A stretch of DNA of 64,000 nt, from NCBI GenBank assembly GCA_963843595.1, contig CAWJLG010000008.1, positions 186,001-250,000 of the forward strand, written 5' to 3'. A program made the position numbers and the translations under genes. This document shows positions 55,699 to 63,871 of the stretch, piece after piece. This DNA comes from CAIWHR01 sp963843595 (GTDB lineage Bacteria > Pseudomonadota > Gammaproteobacteria > Burkholderiales > Casimicrobiaceae). The notes below the pieces were generated by a model that made no database searches, was not told where the DNA came from, and saw only the letters and a program-made list of their open reading frames with translations. Each line of letters starts with the position of its first letter. Within the stretch, counting starts at the first letter, position 1.

Positions 55699-56412
55699 TC
55701 AGCGGCGCCTGAAGATCATGTCCCAGACCCCGTGGCCGAGCTTCAGTCCCCGCGTCTCGAATTTGGTCAGCGGTCGGTAGCCCGGACGGGAGGCGAAACC
55801 ATCGACCGTGTTCGCGAGCCGCGGCTCGGCCGCCAGAGACGCAAGAACCTCGTGCGCGTACTCCTCCCAATCCGTAGCGACGTGCAGGTAGCCGCCAGGC
55901 GCCAGCCGGCGCGTGAGTTCGCCGATGAAATCGGGCTTGAGCAGGCGTCGCTTGTGGTGGCGCTTCTTGGGCCACGGATCCGGAAAGAACACGTGGATGC
56001 CGGCGAGCGATTCCGGCGCGATCATCGCCGCGACGACCTCCACGGCGTCGTGCTGGATTACCCGCACGTTGGAGAGGCCGAGTTCGGCGACGCGTTTGAG
56101 CAGGCTGCCGACGCCCGGTCCGTGCACCTCGATCCCGATGAAGTCGTCGTCGGGCCGGGCCTGCGCGATCGCGGCGGTGGTCTCGCCCATGCCGAATCCG
56201 ATCTCCAGCACTCGCGGTGCGTGGCGGCCGAACAACAGGTGGAAGTCCGGCGGAGTGGCCTGGAATGATACGCCGTAGCGCGGCAGCAACGTGTCGAGGG
56301 CACGCTGCTGCGCCGGCGACATGCGGCCCTGACGCAGCACGAAGCTGCGCACCGGACGAAGCGGCCGCCTGGCGCCGTCCTCGCGCTGCGCTGTCGGTGG
56401 GCTGCGCATCAT
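55699..56412 (-). CDS. trmB: tRNA (guanine-N7)-methyltransferase
   Basis: TrmB makes m7G46 in the variable loop of tRNAs, using SAM. The protein has RPVRSFVLRQGRMSPAQQRA at its N-terminus, the SAM motif VLEIGFGMGETTAAIAQ, the family signature IHVFFPDPWPKKRHHKRRLL and the C-terminal GTKFE-like LTKFETRG. Two adjacent ATGs (56412, 56409) are possible; the first in-frame start at 56460 would overlap the preceding gene. It is downstream of the thiS-thiG genes on the same strand, with a 16-base gap to the previous gene. Confidence 0.94.
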   Translation of the reverse strand: MMRSPPTAQREDGARRPLRPVRSFVLRQGRMSPAQQRALDTLLPRYGVSFQATPPDFHLLFGRHAPRVLEIGFGMGETTAAIAQARPDDDFIGIEVHGPGVGSLLKRVAELGLSNVRVIQHDAVEVVAAMIAPESLAGIHVFFPDPWPKKRHHKRRLLKPDFIGELTRRLAPGGYLHVATDWEEYAHEVLASLAAEPRLANTVDGFASRPGYRPLTKFETRGLKLGHGVWDMIFRRR

Positions 56413-56428
56413 CCCGACGTTCGGATCG

Positions 56429-57103
56429 TCACGGTGCACTCGCGCGCCTCCAACCCGCATCGCTCAGCCGCCGCTCCAGCGTGGCCTGCTTCGCCGCGCC
56501 GGCCGTCGTGTACTCGACTACGACGGTGTCCGGATCCTTCCACGCCGCGGTCGCCTCGTCCCATGCCGCCGCAGGTGACCACACGAGTTCCTTGCGCACG
56601 TCGTCGCGCAGGACTCGCCACACGGCGAGCTCGTTGACGCATCGTGTCGCGCAGAAATCGGCGGTGACGAGACGTTGCCGGTCCGGCGACACGCGGGGCT
56701 CGGACGGCAGCTCGACGGTGCGCCCGCTCGCCCTCTGCAGCAGAACGAAGGCGATGGTGTCGCCGTCGGTCGTGTACAGCAGCACCGCGTTGATGTCGCT
56801 GTAGGCGTCCCACAGGCTGAACGTACGTCCGCCGTTGAGCGCCTCGGTGTCGGTGAATGTCGCCGTCCCCGACGGGAACAGCGAAACCTTGAGCACCGCC
56901 CCTTCGCGTACCGCAAGCGACGGCAGCCGCTTCAACTGCACCGCCTCGACAAGCCGGCCGCAGTGGGCGGGATCTTCGGCTTCCGCGCACGTCGTGGCGA
57001 CTTCCCGCGGCGTGAGCGGGGTCGAGTGCACGCCCAGGGCGACGAATGCCACGCCCAGCGCAAGCCCCGCGGCCGCCGCGCCTGGCGCCATCACTGTCGC
57101 CAT
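56429..57103 (-). CDS. exported or membrane-anchored protein of unknown function
   Basis: A 224-residue protein with one N-terminal hydrophobic segment (MATVMAPGAAAAGLALGVAF, then VALGV). The rest is beta-rich: SLFPSGTATFTDTEALNGGR, FSLWDAYSDINAVLLYTTDG and DTVVVEYTTAGAAKQATLER. A periplasmic or lipid-anchored role is likely; I know no named family. Its ATG overlaps the thiG stop (TGATG), so it is co-translated with thiG. It is absent from the classical thiS-thiG-trmB order. Confidence 0.8.
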   Translation of the reverse strand: MATVMAPGAAAAGLALGVAFVALGVHSTPLTPREVATTCAEAEDPAHCGRLVEAVQLKRLPSLAVREGAVLKVSLFPSGTATFTDTEALNGGRTFSLWDAYSDINAVLLYTTDGDTIAFVLLQRASGRTVELPSEPRVSPDRQRLVTADFCATRCVNELAVWRVLRDDVRKELVWSPAAAWDEATAAWKDPDTVVVEYTTAGAAKQATLERRLSDAGWRRASAP

Positions 57104-57915
57104 CAGCCGATAAGGCCGGAGGTCGGGGAACTGGGGCTCGCCGCGTAGAGCTTGCGCGGCATCCTGCCCGCGAGGAACGCCTCGCGGCCCGCGACGACGG
57201 CGAGTTTCATCGCGCGGGCCATCCGCACCGGGTCCTGCGCCAGCGCGATGGCCGTGTTCATCAGCACGCCCGAACAGCCCAGCTCCATCGCGATCGCCGC
57301 GTCCGATGCGGTGCCGACCCCCGCGTCGACGAGCACCGGCACCGTGGCCGCTTCGATGATGAGGCGGAGGTTCCACGGATTGAGGATGCCCATCCCCGAG
57401 CCGATCAGCGAGGCGAGCGGCATGATTGCCACGCAGCCGATCGCTTCGAGCTCGCGGGCGATGATCGGGTCGTCCGAGGTGTAGACCATCACCTGGAACC
57501 CGTCCTTCACCAGCACTTCCGCGGCGTTGATCGTTTCGCGAACGTTGGGAAACAGCGTGTGGGAGTCGCCGAGCACCTCGAGTTTCACCAGCGCGTGGCC
57601 GTCGAGCAGTTCGCGCGCGAGTTTCAGCGTGCGCACGGCGTCGTCGGCCGTGTAGCAGCCCGCCGTGTTCGGGAGATAGGTGAACTCGGATGGCGGCACG
57701 GCATCGAGCAGCGACGGAGCGTTCGGATCCTGTCCGATGTTCGTGCGGCGGATCGCAACCGTGACGATCTCCGCGCCGGAGGCGACGAGTGCAGCGCGCG
57801 TCTGACCGAAATCCTTGTACTTGCCGGTACCGACCAGCAGACGGGAGCCGTACGCGCGACCGGCGACGACCAGCGGGTCGGCGACCGCGGCGGCAGGGGC
57901 ATGAGGAGCGTTCAT
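57103..57915 (-). CDS. thiG: thiazole synthase ThiG
   Basis: ThiG makes the thiazole phosphate of thiamine, joining deoxyxylulose phosphate, dehydroglycine and sulfur from ThiS-thiocarboxylate. The 270-residue TIM barrel has SRLLVGTGKYKDFGQTRAAL, IRRTNIGQD, GHALVKLEVLGDSHTLFPNV (Schiff-base Lys in KLEVLGD), LASLIGSGMGILNPWNLRLI and PVLVDAGVGTASDAAIAMEL. A perfect GGGGGT-AAAATC-ACCCCC hairpin touches the start codon and may affect translation. thiS is 26 bases upstream. Confidence 0.97.
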   Translation of the reverse strand: MNAPHAPAAAVADPLVVAGRAYGSRLLVGTGKYKDFGQTRAALVASGAEIVTVAIRRTNIGQDPNAPSLLDAVPPSEFTYLPNTAGCYTADDAVRTLKLARELLDGHALVKLEVLGDSHTLFPNVRETINAAEVLVKDGFQVMVYTSDDPIIARELEAIGCVAIMPLASLIGSGMGILNPWNLRLIIEAATVPVLVDAGVGTASDAAIAMELGCSGVLMNTAIALAQDPVRMARAMKLAVVAGREAFLAGRMPRKLYAASPSSPTSGLIG

Positions 57916-57933
57916 GGGGGTGATTTTACCCCC
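57916..57933 (-). promoter_or_regulatory. hairpin directly before the thiG start codon
   Basis: On the minus strand GGGGGT-AAAATC-ACCCCC forms a perfect six-base stem, with the right arm ending next to ATG. It could mask the ribosome-binding site (G-run) of thiG. No THI-box riboswitch sequence was recognised upstream. Confidence 0.45.
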
Positions 57934-57941
57934 GTGCGCGG

Positions 57942-58148
57942 TCAGCCGCCGCCGACCGCCGCAACGATTTCCAGCTTGTCGCCGGGCGCCAAGAACGTTT
58001 CAGCATAGCGGCTGCGCGGAACGATGTCGCCGTTCAGCTCCACTGCGATGCGCTTGCCCTGAAACTCGAGGTCACGCAGCACGTCGGCGACCGTGGTGGG
58101 GCTCGTCGGGAGCGGATGGAGCTGGCCATTGACGGTAACTGCGCGCAT
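57942..58148 (-). CDS. thiS: sulfur carrier protein ThiS
   Basis: A 68-residue ubiquitin-fold protein whose C-terminal glycine becomes thiocarboxylated and gives sulfur to the thiazole ring. It starts MRAVTVNGQLHPLPTSPTTV and ends AAVGGG, one residue longer than the usual GG tail. The family core DLEFQGKRIAVELNGDIVPR and APGDKLEIV is present. It lies just before thiG on the same strand. Confidence 0.94.
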   Translation of the reverse strand: MRAVTVNGQLHPLPTSPTTVADVLRDLEFQGKRIAVELNGDIVPRSRYAETFLAPGDKLEIVAAVGGG

Positions 58149-58288
58149 CCGACAATGATAGCGCGCGGCCGGCGCGCGTCATCGGGGCGCCTTCGGGGGC
58201 CCTCCCGCCATGTCCGGCGACGGGGCGCCCGGCATCACGGGCAGCCCCGGAAACGGCGAACGTGGGCTGCGGCCGCGGGACCCGGGCG

Positions 58289-58456
58289 TCATTCCCGGTA
58301 CTTGCGCATTGCGGCGTGGAGCATCTGCATCTGCCGTTCGAAGCGTGAGCAGGCCGCGCATATCAGCAGATGCAGGCGCAGTTTGACGCGCTCACCAAAC
58401 GAGAGCGGCTGGTCCTGCATCTTCGACACGAGCTGTGTCGCTTCCTTGCAGGTCAT
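58289..58456 (-). CDS. small zinc-finger anti-sigma factor (zf-HC2)
   Basis: A 55-residue protein with the zf-HC2/anti-sigma layout: Cys in MTCKEAT, His in LRLHLLICAACSRF and the Cys-x2-Cys pair. It matches the short cytoplasmic anti-sigma factors that bind group ECF sigma factors and are often released by stress. The ATG at 58456 is preferred; a TTG at 58480 would add eight residues. It lies 67 bases downstream of the sigma gene on the same strand and likely regulates it. Confidence 0.85.
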   Translation of the reverse strand: MTCKEATQLVSKMQDQPLSFGERVKLRLHLLICAACSRFERQMQMLHAAMRKYRE

Positions 58457-58523
58457 GGCGTGGGTCAGCTTGTGCAACACGGGGCTTGTCCGGTCGTGCT
58501 GATGGGAAGCGTGGGACCCGGAA

Positions 58524-59108
58524 TCAACCGCGGGCGCCCTTGCCCGCGAACCAGCTCTGCTCGAGGCATTGTCGAAGCGCCATCCTGGCCCGATACAGGA
58601 TGACCCAGAGGTTATTCGCCGTGATCGTCAATTCCTTACAGATTTCCTCGGTTTCGAGCTCCATCACCTCCCGCATCATGAACGCCCGCGCGGTGTTCGG
58701 CGGCAGCTTTTCCAGGCAGAAGTCCATCACCTCCATGAATTGGCGACGGTTGAGCGATTCCTCCGGGTCGCCCCAGTCGGCAGGCGGCGAGTCCCAGCTT
58801 CCATTTTCGGTAAAGAGGGCGTCGAAGTCGCCGATGTCGAGTTCGTTCTCGATGCTGCCGAAAGAGGCGACCGCCTGCGGCTCGCGCTGTTTCCTCCGGA
58901 TCGCGTCGACGATCTTGTGTTTGAGTATTCCGGTGAGCCAGGTCTTGAGGCTCGACTTGCCGGAGAAGCCGCTCCCCGCCAGCGCCGCCACCAGGGTTTC
59001 CTGCACGACATCTTCGGCGAGATCCTGGTCGCGCAACTGCAGCCGGGCCACCCGGAGCAGATAGCCGCGGTGCGTGTTGATCTGGCTGGCGAACGCGGGA
59101 TCGACCAT
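58524..59108 (-). CDS. ECF RNA polymerase sigma factor
   Basis: A 194-residue sigma-70 family factor. Region 2 is GYLLRVARLQLRDQDLAEDV (DQDLAEDVVQETLVAAL core-binding helix), with GKSSLKTWLTGILKHKIVDA; region 4 is LPPNTARAFMMREVMELETE, then EICKELTITANNLWVILYRA. The linker is long and acidic (SIENELDIGDFDALFTENGS). Such length resembles the TIGR02943-type group with a zf-HC2 anti-sigma gene downstream. Start at 59108. It is divergent from a tiny exported peptide and a caspase-like gene. Target promoters are unknown, but the nearby divergent genes are good candidates. Confidence 0.93.
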   Translation of the reverse strand: MVDPAFASQINTHRGYLLRVARLQLRDQDLAEDVVQETLVAALAGSGFSGKSSLKTWLTGILKHKIVDAIRRKQREPQAVASFGSIENELDIGDFDALFTENGSWDSPPADWGDPEESLNRRQFMEVMDFCLEKLPPNTARAFMMREVMELETEEICKELTITANNLWVILYRARMALRQCLEQSWFAGKGARG

Positions 59109-59219
59109 CGCCGGATTGTGCCAGACTCGCGCGCTGACGCGCCTCTGTCCACTCTTCAAGCGGACGGGGTGGATGAAATCGGCGGTACACTTCCCGGCGT
59201 CCCGTCCCGAGCCCCGACC

Positions 59220-59378
59220 ATGATCCATTGCCTGCGCCGGTACCTCGGCTTCCTGTTCGCGTTGGCGGCGCTGCTGCCGACCGGCGTTGCCGCCCAATCG
59301 GTGTCGGACTCGGCGCCGGTTTCGGCTGCGATGACGAAGTACAAGCCCGATGCGACCTGGACCAAGACCCAGCCCTAG
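59220..59378 (+). CDS. tiny exported peptide of unknown function
   Basis: A 52-residue ORF with a clear signal peptide (MIHCLRRYLGFLFALAALLP, then TGVAAQ) and a short mature part SVSDSAPVSAAMTKYKPDAT, ending WTKTQP. Codon third positions are almost all G or C, as in real genes here, and frame use is unlike the other frames. It starts 111 bases from the ECF sigma gene on the opposite strand and ends 107 bases before the caspase-like gene. A TACACT box at 59186-59191 could start its transcript. No family is recognised; it might be a secreted substrate, inhibitor or signal. Confidence 0.6.
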   Translation: MIHCLRRYLGFLFALAALLPTGVAAQSVSDSAPVSAAMTKYKPDATWTKTQP

Positions 59379-59485
59379 CCCGGATCTTTCGCCGGGCCGC
59401 CCTGGATCGAGGCGGCTTTCCACTTGGCCCGGGCGGGACCGGGCGTGTCGGTCGACGCGCGCCGTCCGTAGACAACGGATCGCCG

Positions 59486-61255
59486 GTGCGCGAATCACGA
59501 CGTAGCTTCCTGCGGCTCGGCGCCGCCGCCGCACTGGCCGGCAGCGGCGTGTTGCCTGTCCGCGGCGCGGCCGACGCGTCGCGCCTCGCGCTTGTGGTAG
59601 GAAACAACGGTTATCCGTTTGCGCCGTTGCGAAACGCAATCAACGACGCGAAGGCGGTCGGTGCGTTGCTGGAGCGCGCGGGGTTCACCGTCACCCTCGC
59701 GACCGACACCACGCGCGACGCATTGCGCGAGGCGGCGGCCAGGTTCGGTGCGGCGGCACGCAGCCGCGAGGCGAAACAGGTATTTTTCTACTACGCCGGC
59801 CACGGCGCGCAGACGGACTGGCGCAACTATCTGTTGCCGGTCGATGCGCGCGTCGGTAGCGCGGCTGACCTGCCGGGGCAGTGCCTGGATCTCGGCGTCC
59901 TACTCAAGGACCTCGCGCAGGCGCGGGAGAAGGTCTTCGTTCTGATTCTCGATGCCTGCCGCGACAATCCTTTCGGTGCGAGCTTCCGCCCTGCACAGAA
60001 GGGCCTGAGCCAGTTCGACGCGCCGGCAGGCAGCCTGCTCGCTTTCTCGACTGCGCCGGGAAGCGTTGCCGCCGACGGCCGCGGCGACAACGGGCTGTAT
60101 ACGGAGAATCTTGTCCGTGAGCTTTCGGCCAAGGGCGTAAGGCTGGAAGATGCGCTCAAGCGCGTGCGTCTTGCCGTCCGCGTGGCGTCGAAGGGCGCGC
60201 AGGTGCCATGGGAGTCGACGTCACTGGAAAGCGACATCTTCCTGTTTCCGACGAACACCCAGCTTTCGGAAGCCGAGCTTGAGCAGGAATTCGAGCGCGA
60301 GCTGGTCACCTGGAACCGTATCAAGGGGTCGACCCACCCGGATGACTGGATCGGATATCTGCGCGACTATCCGAGCGGAAAGTTCAACGAGATCGCACAG
60401 AATCGTCTAGGGCACCTGTTGCGGGCCGACGAGGAGCGGCGGCGGGTTGTGGCCACGGCGGAGGCGGCAGCTGTGGTGACGGTGACACCGGCCCCCGCGT
60501 CGCCAGCGGCCGCGACCATCTCGCTGCCGGAATCCTCGCCAGCGACGTCACCGGTTGCCGCGACGGCCGGCGAATCCTCCGTGCCCGCTTCCCCGGAGAC
60601 GACACCGACACTTTCGGCGCGTACTGCCCCGCCCGACCTGGCGATCCGGCCGGGGCTGCCCGTGCCGGTGCTGATGCGACCATGGCCCAATCCCGCGTCC
60701 GCGGGCACCTACCCGAACCTTCGCGCGTACACGGTGGGCGACAGAGCGGTTTACGCTGTGTCGGACCCCATCTTCGGTGGCAAGCGGCCGGACGCGATCA
60801 TCCGCGTGACGCGCGTCGATGCGGACCTCGATCGGGTCGAGATCAACGACGGCAGGTCGATCTTCGACAGCATGGGCAACCTGATCAAGACGGGCGACCG
60901 GCTCTACGATCCGCGTCAGCAGGTGGTTCCCGCAGAGTTGCAGGTGGGACGGAAATGGACGACGCGGTTTCGCGTGAGCGAAGGGGCGCAGGTGTACGAG
61001 TCGTACCTCGACTACCACGTCGTCGGCCGCGAATGGGTGAAGGTCCCGGCCGGCGATTTCGAGGCGTTCAAGGTTGAAGGCACCGGATTCAACCGCACAT
61101 TGGGCGCGCGCCTGACCGTTCGCACCTGGATCGTGCCCGGATTCAATTTCCCGCTGCGATCGGAAGCGATCAGCCAGCCGCGCAAATCGGTGGTGCGCAC
61201 GGGCGAGTTGCGCGAGCTGGTCGCGTGCAGACAGATGCGGTGGACCGTCGTCTGA
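59486..61255 (+). CDS. Tat-exported caspase-like (C14) protease
   Basis: A 589-residue protein. The twin-arginine signal SRRSFLRLGAAAALAGSG (Arg5-Arg6) suggests Tat export. A caspase/metacaspase p20-like domain covers residues about 31-235: LALVVGNNGYPFAPLRNAIN, the catalytic His106 in FFYYAGHGAQTDW and the catalytic Cys158 in VLILDACRDNPFG. A spacer with a Ser/Pro/Thr-rich segment (about residues 325-400) leads to a beta-rich C-terminal domain (ESYLDYHVVGREWVKVPAGD). The start is a GTG at 59486. Substrates and cleavage specificity are unknown; prokaryotic orthocaspases usually cleave after basic residues. It lies beside an ECF sigma/anti-sigma pair. Confidence 0.88.
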   Translation: MRESRRSFLRLGAAAALAGSGVLPVRGAADASRLALVVGNNGYPFAPLRNAINDAKAVGALLERAGFTVTLATDTTRDALREAAARFGAAARSREAKQVFFYYAGHGAQTDWRNYLLPVDARVGSAADLPGQCLDLGVLLKDLAQAREKVFVLILDACRDNPFGASFRPAQKGLSQFDAPAGSLLAFSTAPGSVAADGRGDNGLYTENLVRELSAKGVRLEDALKRVRLAVRVASKGAQVPWESTSLESDIFLFPTNTQLSEAELEQEFERELVTWNRIKGSTHPDDWIGYLRDYPSGKFNEIAQNRLGHLLRADEERRRVVATAEAAAVVTVTPAPASPAAATISLPESSPATSPVAATAGESSVPASPETTPTLSARTAPPDLAIRPGLPVPVLMRPWPNPASAGTYPNLRAYTVGDRAVYAVSDPIFGGKRPDAIIRVTRVDADLDRVEINDGRSIFDSMGNLIKTGDRLYDPRQQVVPAELQVGRKWTTRFRVSEGAQVYESYLDYHVVGREWVKVPAGDFEAFKVEGTGFNRTLGARLTVRTWIVPGFNFPLRSEAISQPRKSVVRTGELRELVACRQMRWTVV

Positions 61256-61437
61256 GGGCGCACACGCACGACACGATCCTCCCGGGGAGCGAGCGCGTGT
61301 TCAGCCACGCTGACACGCCTGCCAGGCACGCGATGCGCAGCAGCCGACACCAGGCCGTCGTGCGGATGTCGAGTTCCATCGTCGCGCGCCGCGAGCGAAG
61401 TCGATTGCCGCCTTGACTGCGACCGTAGGCAATCGCG

Positions 61438-63456
61438 TCAGTCGGCCGCCCGTCCGAAGTCGCGCAGGTGGTGGTGTGCCTCCTCGGCCGACTCGTAGAT
61501 GTGCGGCGCGAGCCCGCGGTGCGCCAGCGCGTCGCCGAGCTTCATGCGCAGGAAACTCGACGTCGTGTAGCGGGTGACGCCCCAGTAGTAGCGCTCCACC
61601 AATCCCTTCACCATCTCGGTCCACTTGTCGACCAGTTCCGGCGCAATCGAGAAATTGTCGTAGTTGACGATCGCATAGATGCGCTTGCCGATCGGCGCGA
61701 GCGTCCTTTCGATCTCGACGCGCACGTCCTCGATGTCGCGTGGCGCGCGGATCGCCAGACGCTCGAAATTGATGAAGAAGAGGTTCTGCTCCGGCGCATA
61801 GGTGAGCCGCTGCGCGAGCGGGATCGCGAGCATCCGGTCGCGCAGGCCCATCGGGCCATCGCGGAACACTGCTTCGTCCATTAGCCGCGGCGTGCCGCGG
61901 ATTACGGGCCGGAAATCCATCTGCGCGAGGACGTCGCGCTCGAGATCGATTCCCGGTGCGACCTCCGTGAGCTCGAGCCCTTCGTCGCAGAGCCGGAACA
62001 CGCAACGCTCGGTGATGTAGATCGCGGGCTGCCGCCGCTTGCGCGCCTCCCCGCCGGAGTACGTCCGGTGCTCGACCTCGTGGACGAACTTTCTTGCCTT
62101 GCCTTCCTCGAGGATCGCGAGCTTGCCGTCCCTGACGTCGATGACGAGACGGCCCGCGGTGAACGTGCCCACGAAGACCACCGACTTGGCGCTCTGGCTG
62201 ATGTTGATGAAGCCGCCGGCGCCGGCGAGGCGAGGCCCGAACTTCGACACGTTGAGGTTGCCTTCGCGATCCGCCTGGGCGAGACCCAGGAATGCGAGAT
62301 CGAGCCCGCCGCCGTCGTAGAAATCGAACTGGTAGGGCTGGTCGACGATCGCCTGCGTGTTGGTCGCCGCGCCGAAGTTGAGGCCGCCGGCAGGAATGCC
62401 CCCGACCACGCCCGGCTCGGTGGTCATCGTGACGAGGTCGATGACCTTCTCCTCGGCGGCCACGCTCGCGACGCCGTCGGGCATCCCGATGCCGAGGTTC
62501 ACCACGCTGTTCGGGCGCAGCTCCAGCGCCGCGCGACGGGCGATGATCTTGCGCTCCGACATCTCCATGGGCGCGATCGTCGATGCCGGAACGCGAATCT
62601 CGCCGGCGAACGCCGCGCTATACGGTTCGGCGAACGTCTGGAAGTGGTATTCGGGTCTTTCGGCGACGACGACACAATCCACGAGGATGCCCGGGATCTT
62701 CACTTGCCGTGAATTGAGCGTCCCGCGCTCGGCGATGCGCTTGACCTGCGCGATCACGATGCCGCCCGAATTGCGCGCGGCCATCGCGATCGCGAGGCCT
62801 TCGAGGGTGAGCGCCTCGTGCTCCATCGTGATGTTGCCGTCGGGATCGGCGGTCGTGCCGCGGATGATGCCGATGTTGATCGGGAACGCCTTGTAGAACA
62901 GGTATTCCTCACCGCCGATCGGCATCAGCGTGACGAGGTCCTCCTGCGTGCTCGCGTTGATCTTGCCGCCGCCGTGACGCGGGTCGACGAAGGTGTCGAG
63001 GCCGATCCGCGTCAGCGTTCCGGGCTTGCCGGCGGCGATGTCGCGGAACAGGTGCGTGATCACGCCCTGCGGCAGGTTGTACGCCTCGATCTGGTTGCCG
63101 ACGGCGAGGGCCTGAAGCTTGGGTACCAGGCCCCAGTGGCCGCCGACGACGCGTTTGACGAGACCTTTGTAGCCCAGGTGATTGAGCCCGCGGTCCTTGC
63201 CGTCGCCCTGGCCGGCGGCATAGACGAGCGTCAGATCGCGCGGATTGCCGATTCCTTCGGGCGACTCCTTCGACGACTCGAGAAAACGTTCCTCGAGCGC
63301 AACCGCGATGTTCTCCGGAAAACCGATGCCGACGAAACCGGTCGTGGCGAGCGTGTCGCCGTCGCGAATCAGCGCGACCGCCTCGCGCGCGGTGACGATC
63401 TTGCCGTGCTCGAAGGTGCGCAGCGCGTCGAGCAGGCGCTGGGTGTCCTGTGCCAT
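61438..63456 (-). CDS. acyl-CoA:acetate/3-ketoacid CoA-transferase (long form)
   Basis: A 672-residue family I CoA-transferase with both alpha- and beta-type halves fused: first half FGV-type DTLATTGFVGIGFPENIAVA and GGGKINASTQEDLV; second half SERKIIARRAALELRPNSVV, VNLGIGMPDGVASVAAEE and TTEPGVVGGIPAGGLNFGAA, holding the catalytic Glu. About 150 C-terminal residues (ITERCVFRLCDEGLELTEVA, and on) form an extra domain (VEIERTLAPIGKRIYAIVNY) that is absent from short propionate CoA-transferases. AGGAGA precedes the ATG at 63456. Likely moves CoA between short-chain acids. The paired tRNA gene upstream is unrelated. Confidence 0.92.
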   Translation of the reverse strand: MAQDTQRLLDALRTFEHGKIVTAREAVALIRDGDTLATTGFVGIGFPENIAVALEERFLESSKESPEGIGNPRDLTLVYAAGQGDGKDRGLNHLGYKGLVKRVVGGHWGLVPKLQALAVGNQIEAYNLPQGVITHLFRDIAAGKPGTLTRIGLDTFVDPRHGGGKINASTQEDLVTLMPIGGEEYLFYKAFPINIGIIRGTTADPDGNITMEHEALTLEGLAIAMAARNSGGIVIAQVKRIAERGTLNSRQVKIPGILVDCVVVAERPEYHFQTFAEPYSAAFAGEIRVPASTIAPMEMSERKIIARRAALELRPNSVVNLGIGMPDGVASVAAEEKVIDLVTMTTEPGVVGGIPAGGLNFGAATNTQAIVDQPYQFDFYDGGGLDLAFLGLAQADREGNLNVSKFGPRLAGAGGFINISQSAKSVVFVGTFTAGRLVIDVRDGKLAILEEGKARKFVHEVEHRTYSGGEARKRRQPAIYITERCVFRLCDEGLELTEVAPGIDLERDVLAQMDFRPVIRGTPRLMDEAVFRDGPMGLRDRMLAIPLAQRLTYAPEQNLFFINFERLAIRAPRDIEDVRVEIERTLAPIGKRIYAIVNYDNFSIAPELVDKWTEMVKGLVERYYWGVTRYTTSSFLRMKLGDALAHRGLAPHIYESAEEAHHHLRDFGRAAD

Positions 63457-63657
63457 GGATCGCTCTCCTCTTGCCGGCCGACAACCGAAGCGGCCGCGTC
63501 GTCGACATGGTAAACGGGCACAGGACAATGCGGGCTGCGGCAGGTCAACGGTGAAGAGGTTGCCGCGGGGCGCGGCCGGAAGCGCCGGTGCAGGCCGACC
63601 GCCGCTGGTGGGTCACGGCTGGCGCATGCGAGCGTGTTGCGCCGGGCGGGAGCAAAT

Positions 63658-63684
63658 GAAAAGGGCTTGCATCGCTGCAAGCCC
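63658..63684 (-). terminator. intrinsic terminator downstream of the tRNA gene
   Basis: Minus-strand perfect stem GGGCTTGC / GCAAGCCC with a six-base loop, then TTTTC. It lies 10 bases after the tRNA CCA end. Confidence 0.85.
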
Positions 63685-63693
63685 TCGGGTGTC

Positions 63694-63770
63694 TGGTGGC
63701 GAACCAGGGACTCGAACCCCGGACCAAAGGATTATGATTCCTCTGCTCTAACCAGCTGAGCTAGTTCGCC
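63694..63770 (-). tRNA. tRNA-Met (CAT anticodon)
   Basis: A 77-base cloverleaf: acceptor GGCGAAC / GTTCGCC, D arm GCTC / GAGC, anticodon stem GAGGA / TCCTT with loop ATCATAA, T arm CGGGG-TTCGAGT-CCCTG, and an encoded CCA. The anticodon is CAT. The elongator Met identity is the default, because the acceptor starts with a paired G1-C72 (initiators have an unpaired 1-72). A tRNA-Ile2 with lysidine-modified CAT cannot be fully ruled out by sequence alone. Confidence 0.93.
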
Positions 63771-63780
63771 AAGGGGCGGA

Positions 63781-63810
63781 ATTATAAGCGATTCCCGCCC
63801 TCGGGGTCAA
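63781..63810 (-). promoter_or_regulatory. promoter of the tRNA gene
   Basis: On the minus strand TTGACC (63805-63810), an 18-base spacer and TATAAT (63781-63786). The -10 box is ten bases from the mature tRNA 5' end. Confidence 0.8.
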
Positions 63811-63871
63811 AGTCGGTGACGACCGATCCTGCCGTGCTAGATTCGAACCGCCCCGCAATGCTACGCATCCG

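Noticed and set aside
61170..61379. A 69-residue minus-strand frame with a hydrophobic start after the caspase gene
   Set aside because: Overlaps the caspase 3' end, then turns Cys/Arg-rich with no domain or ribosome-binding site.
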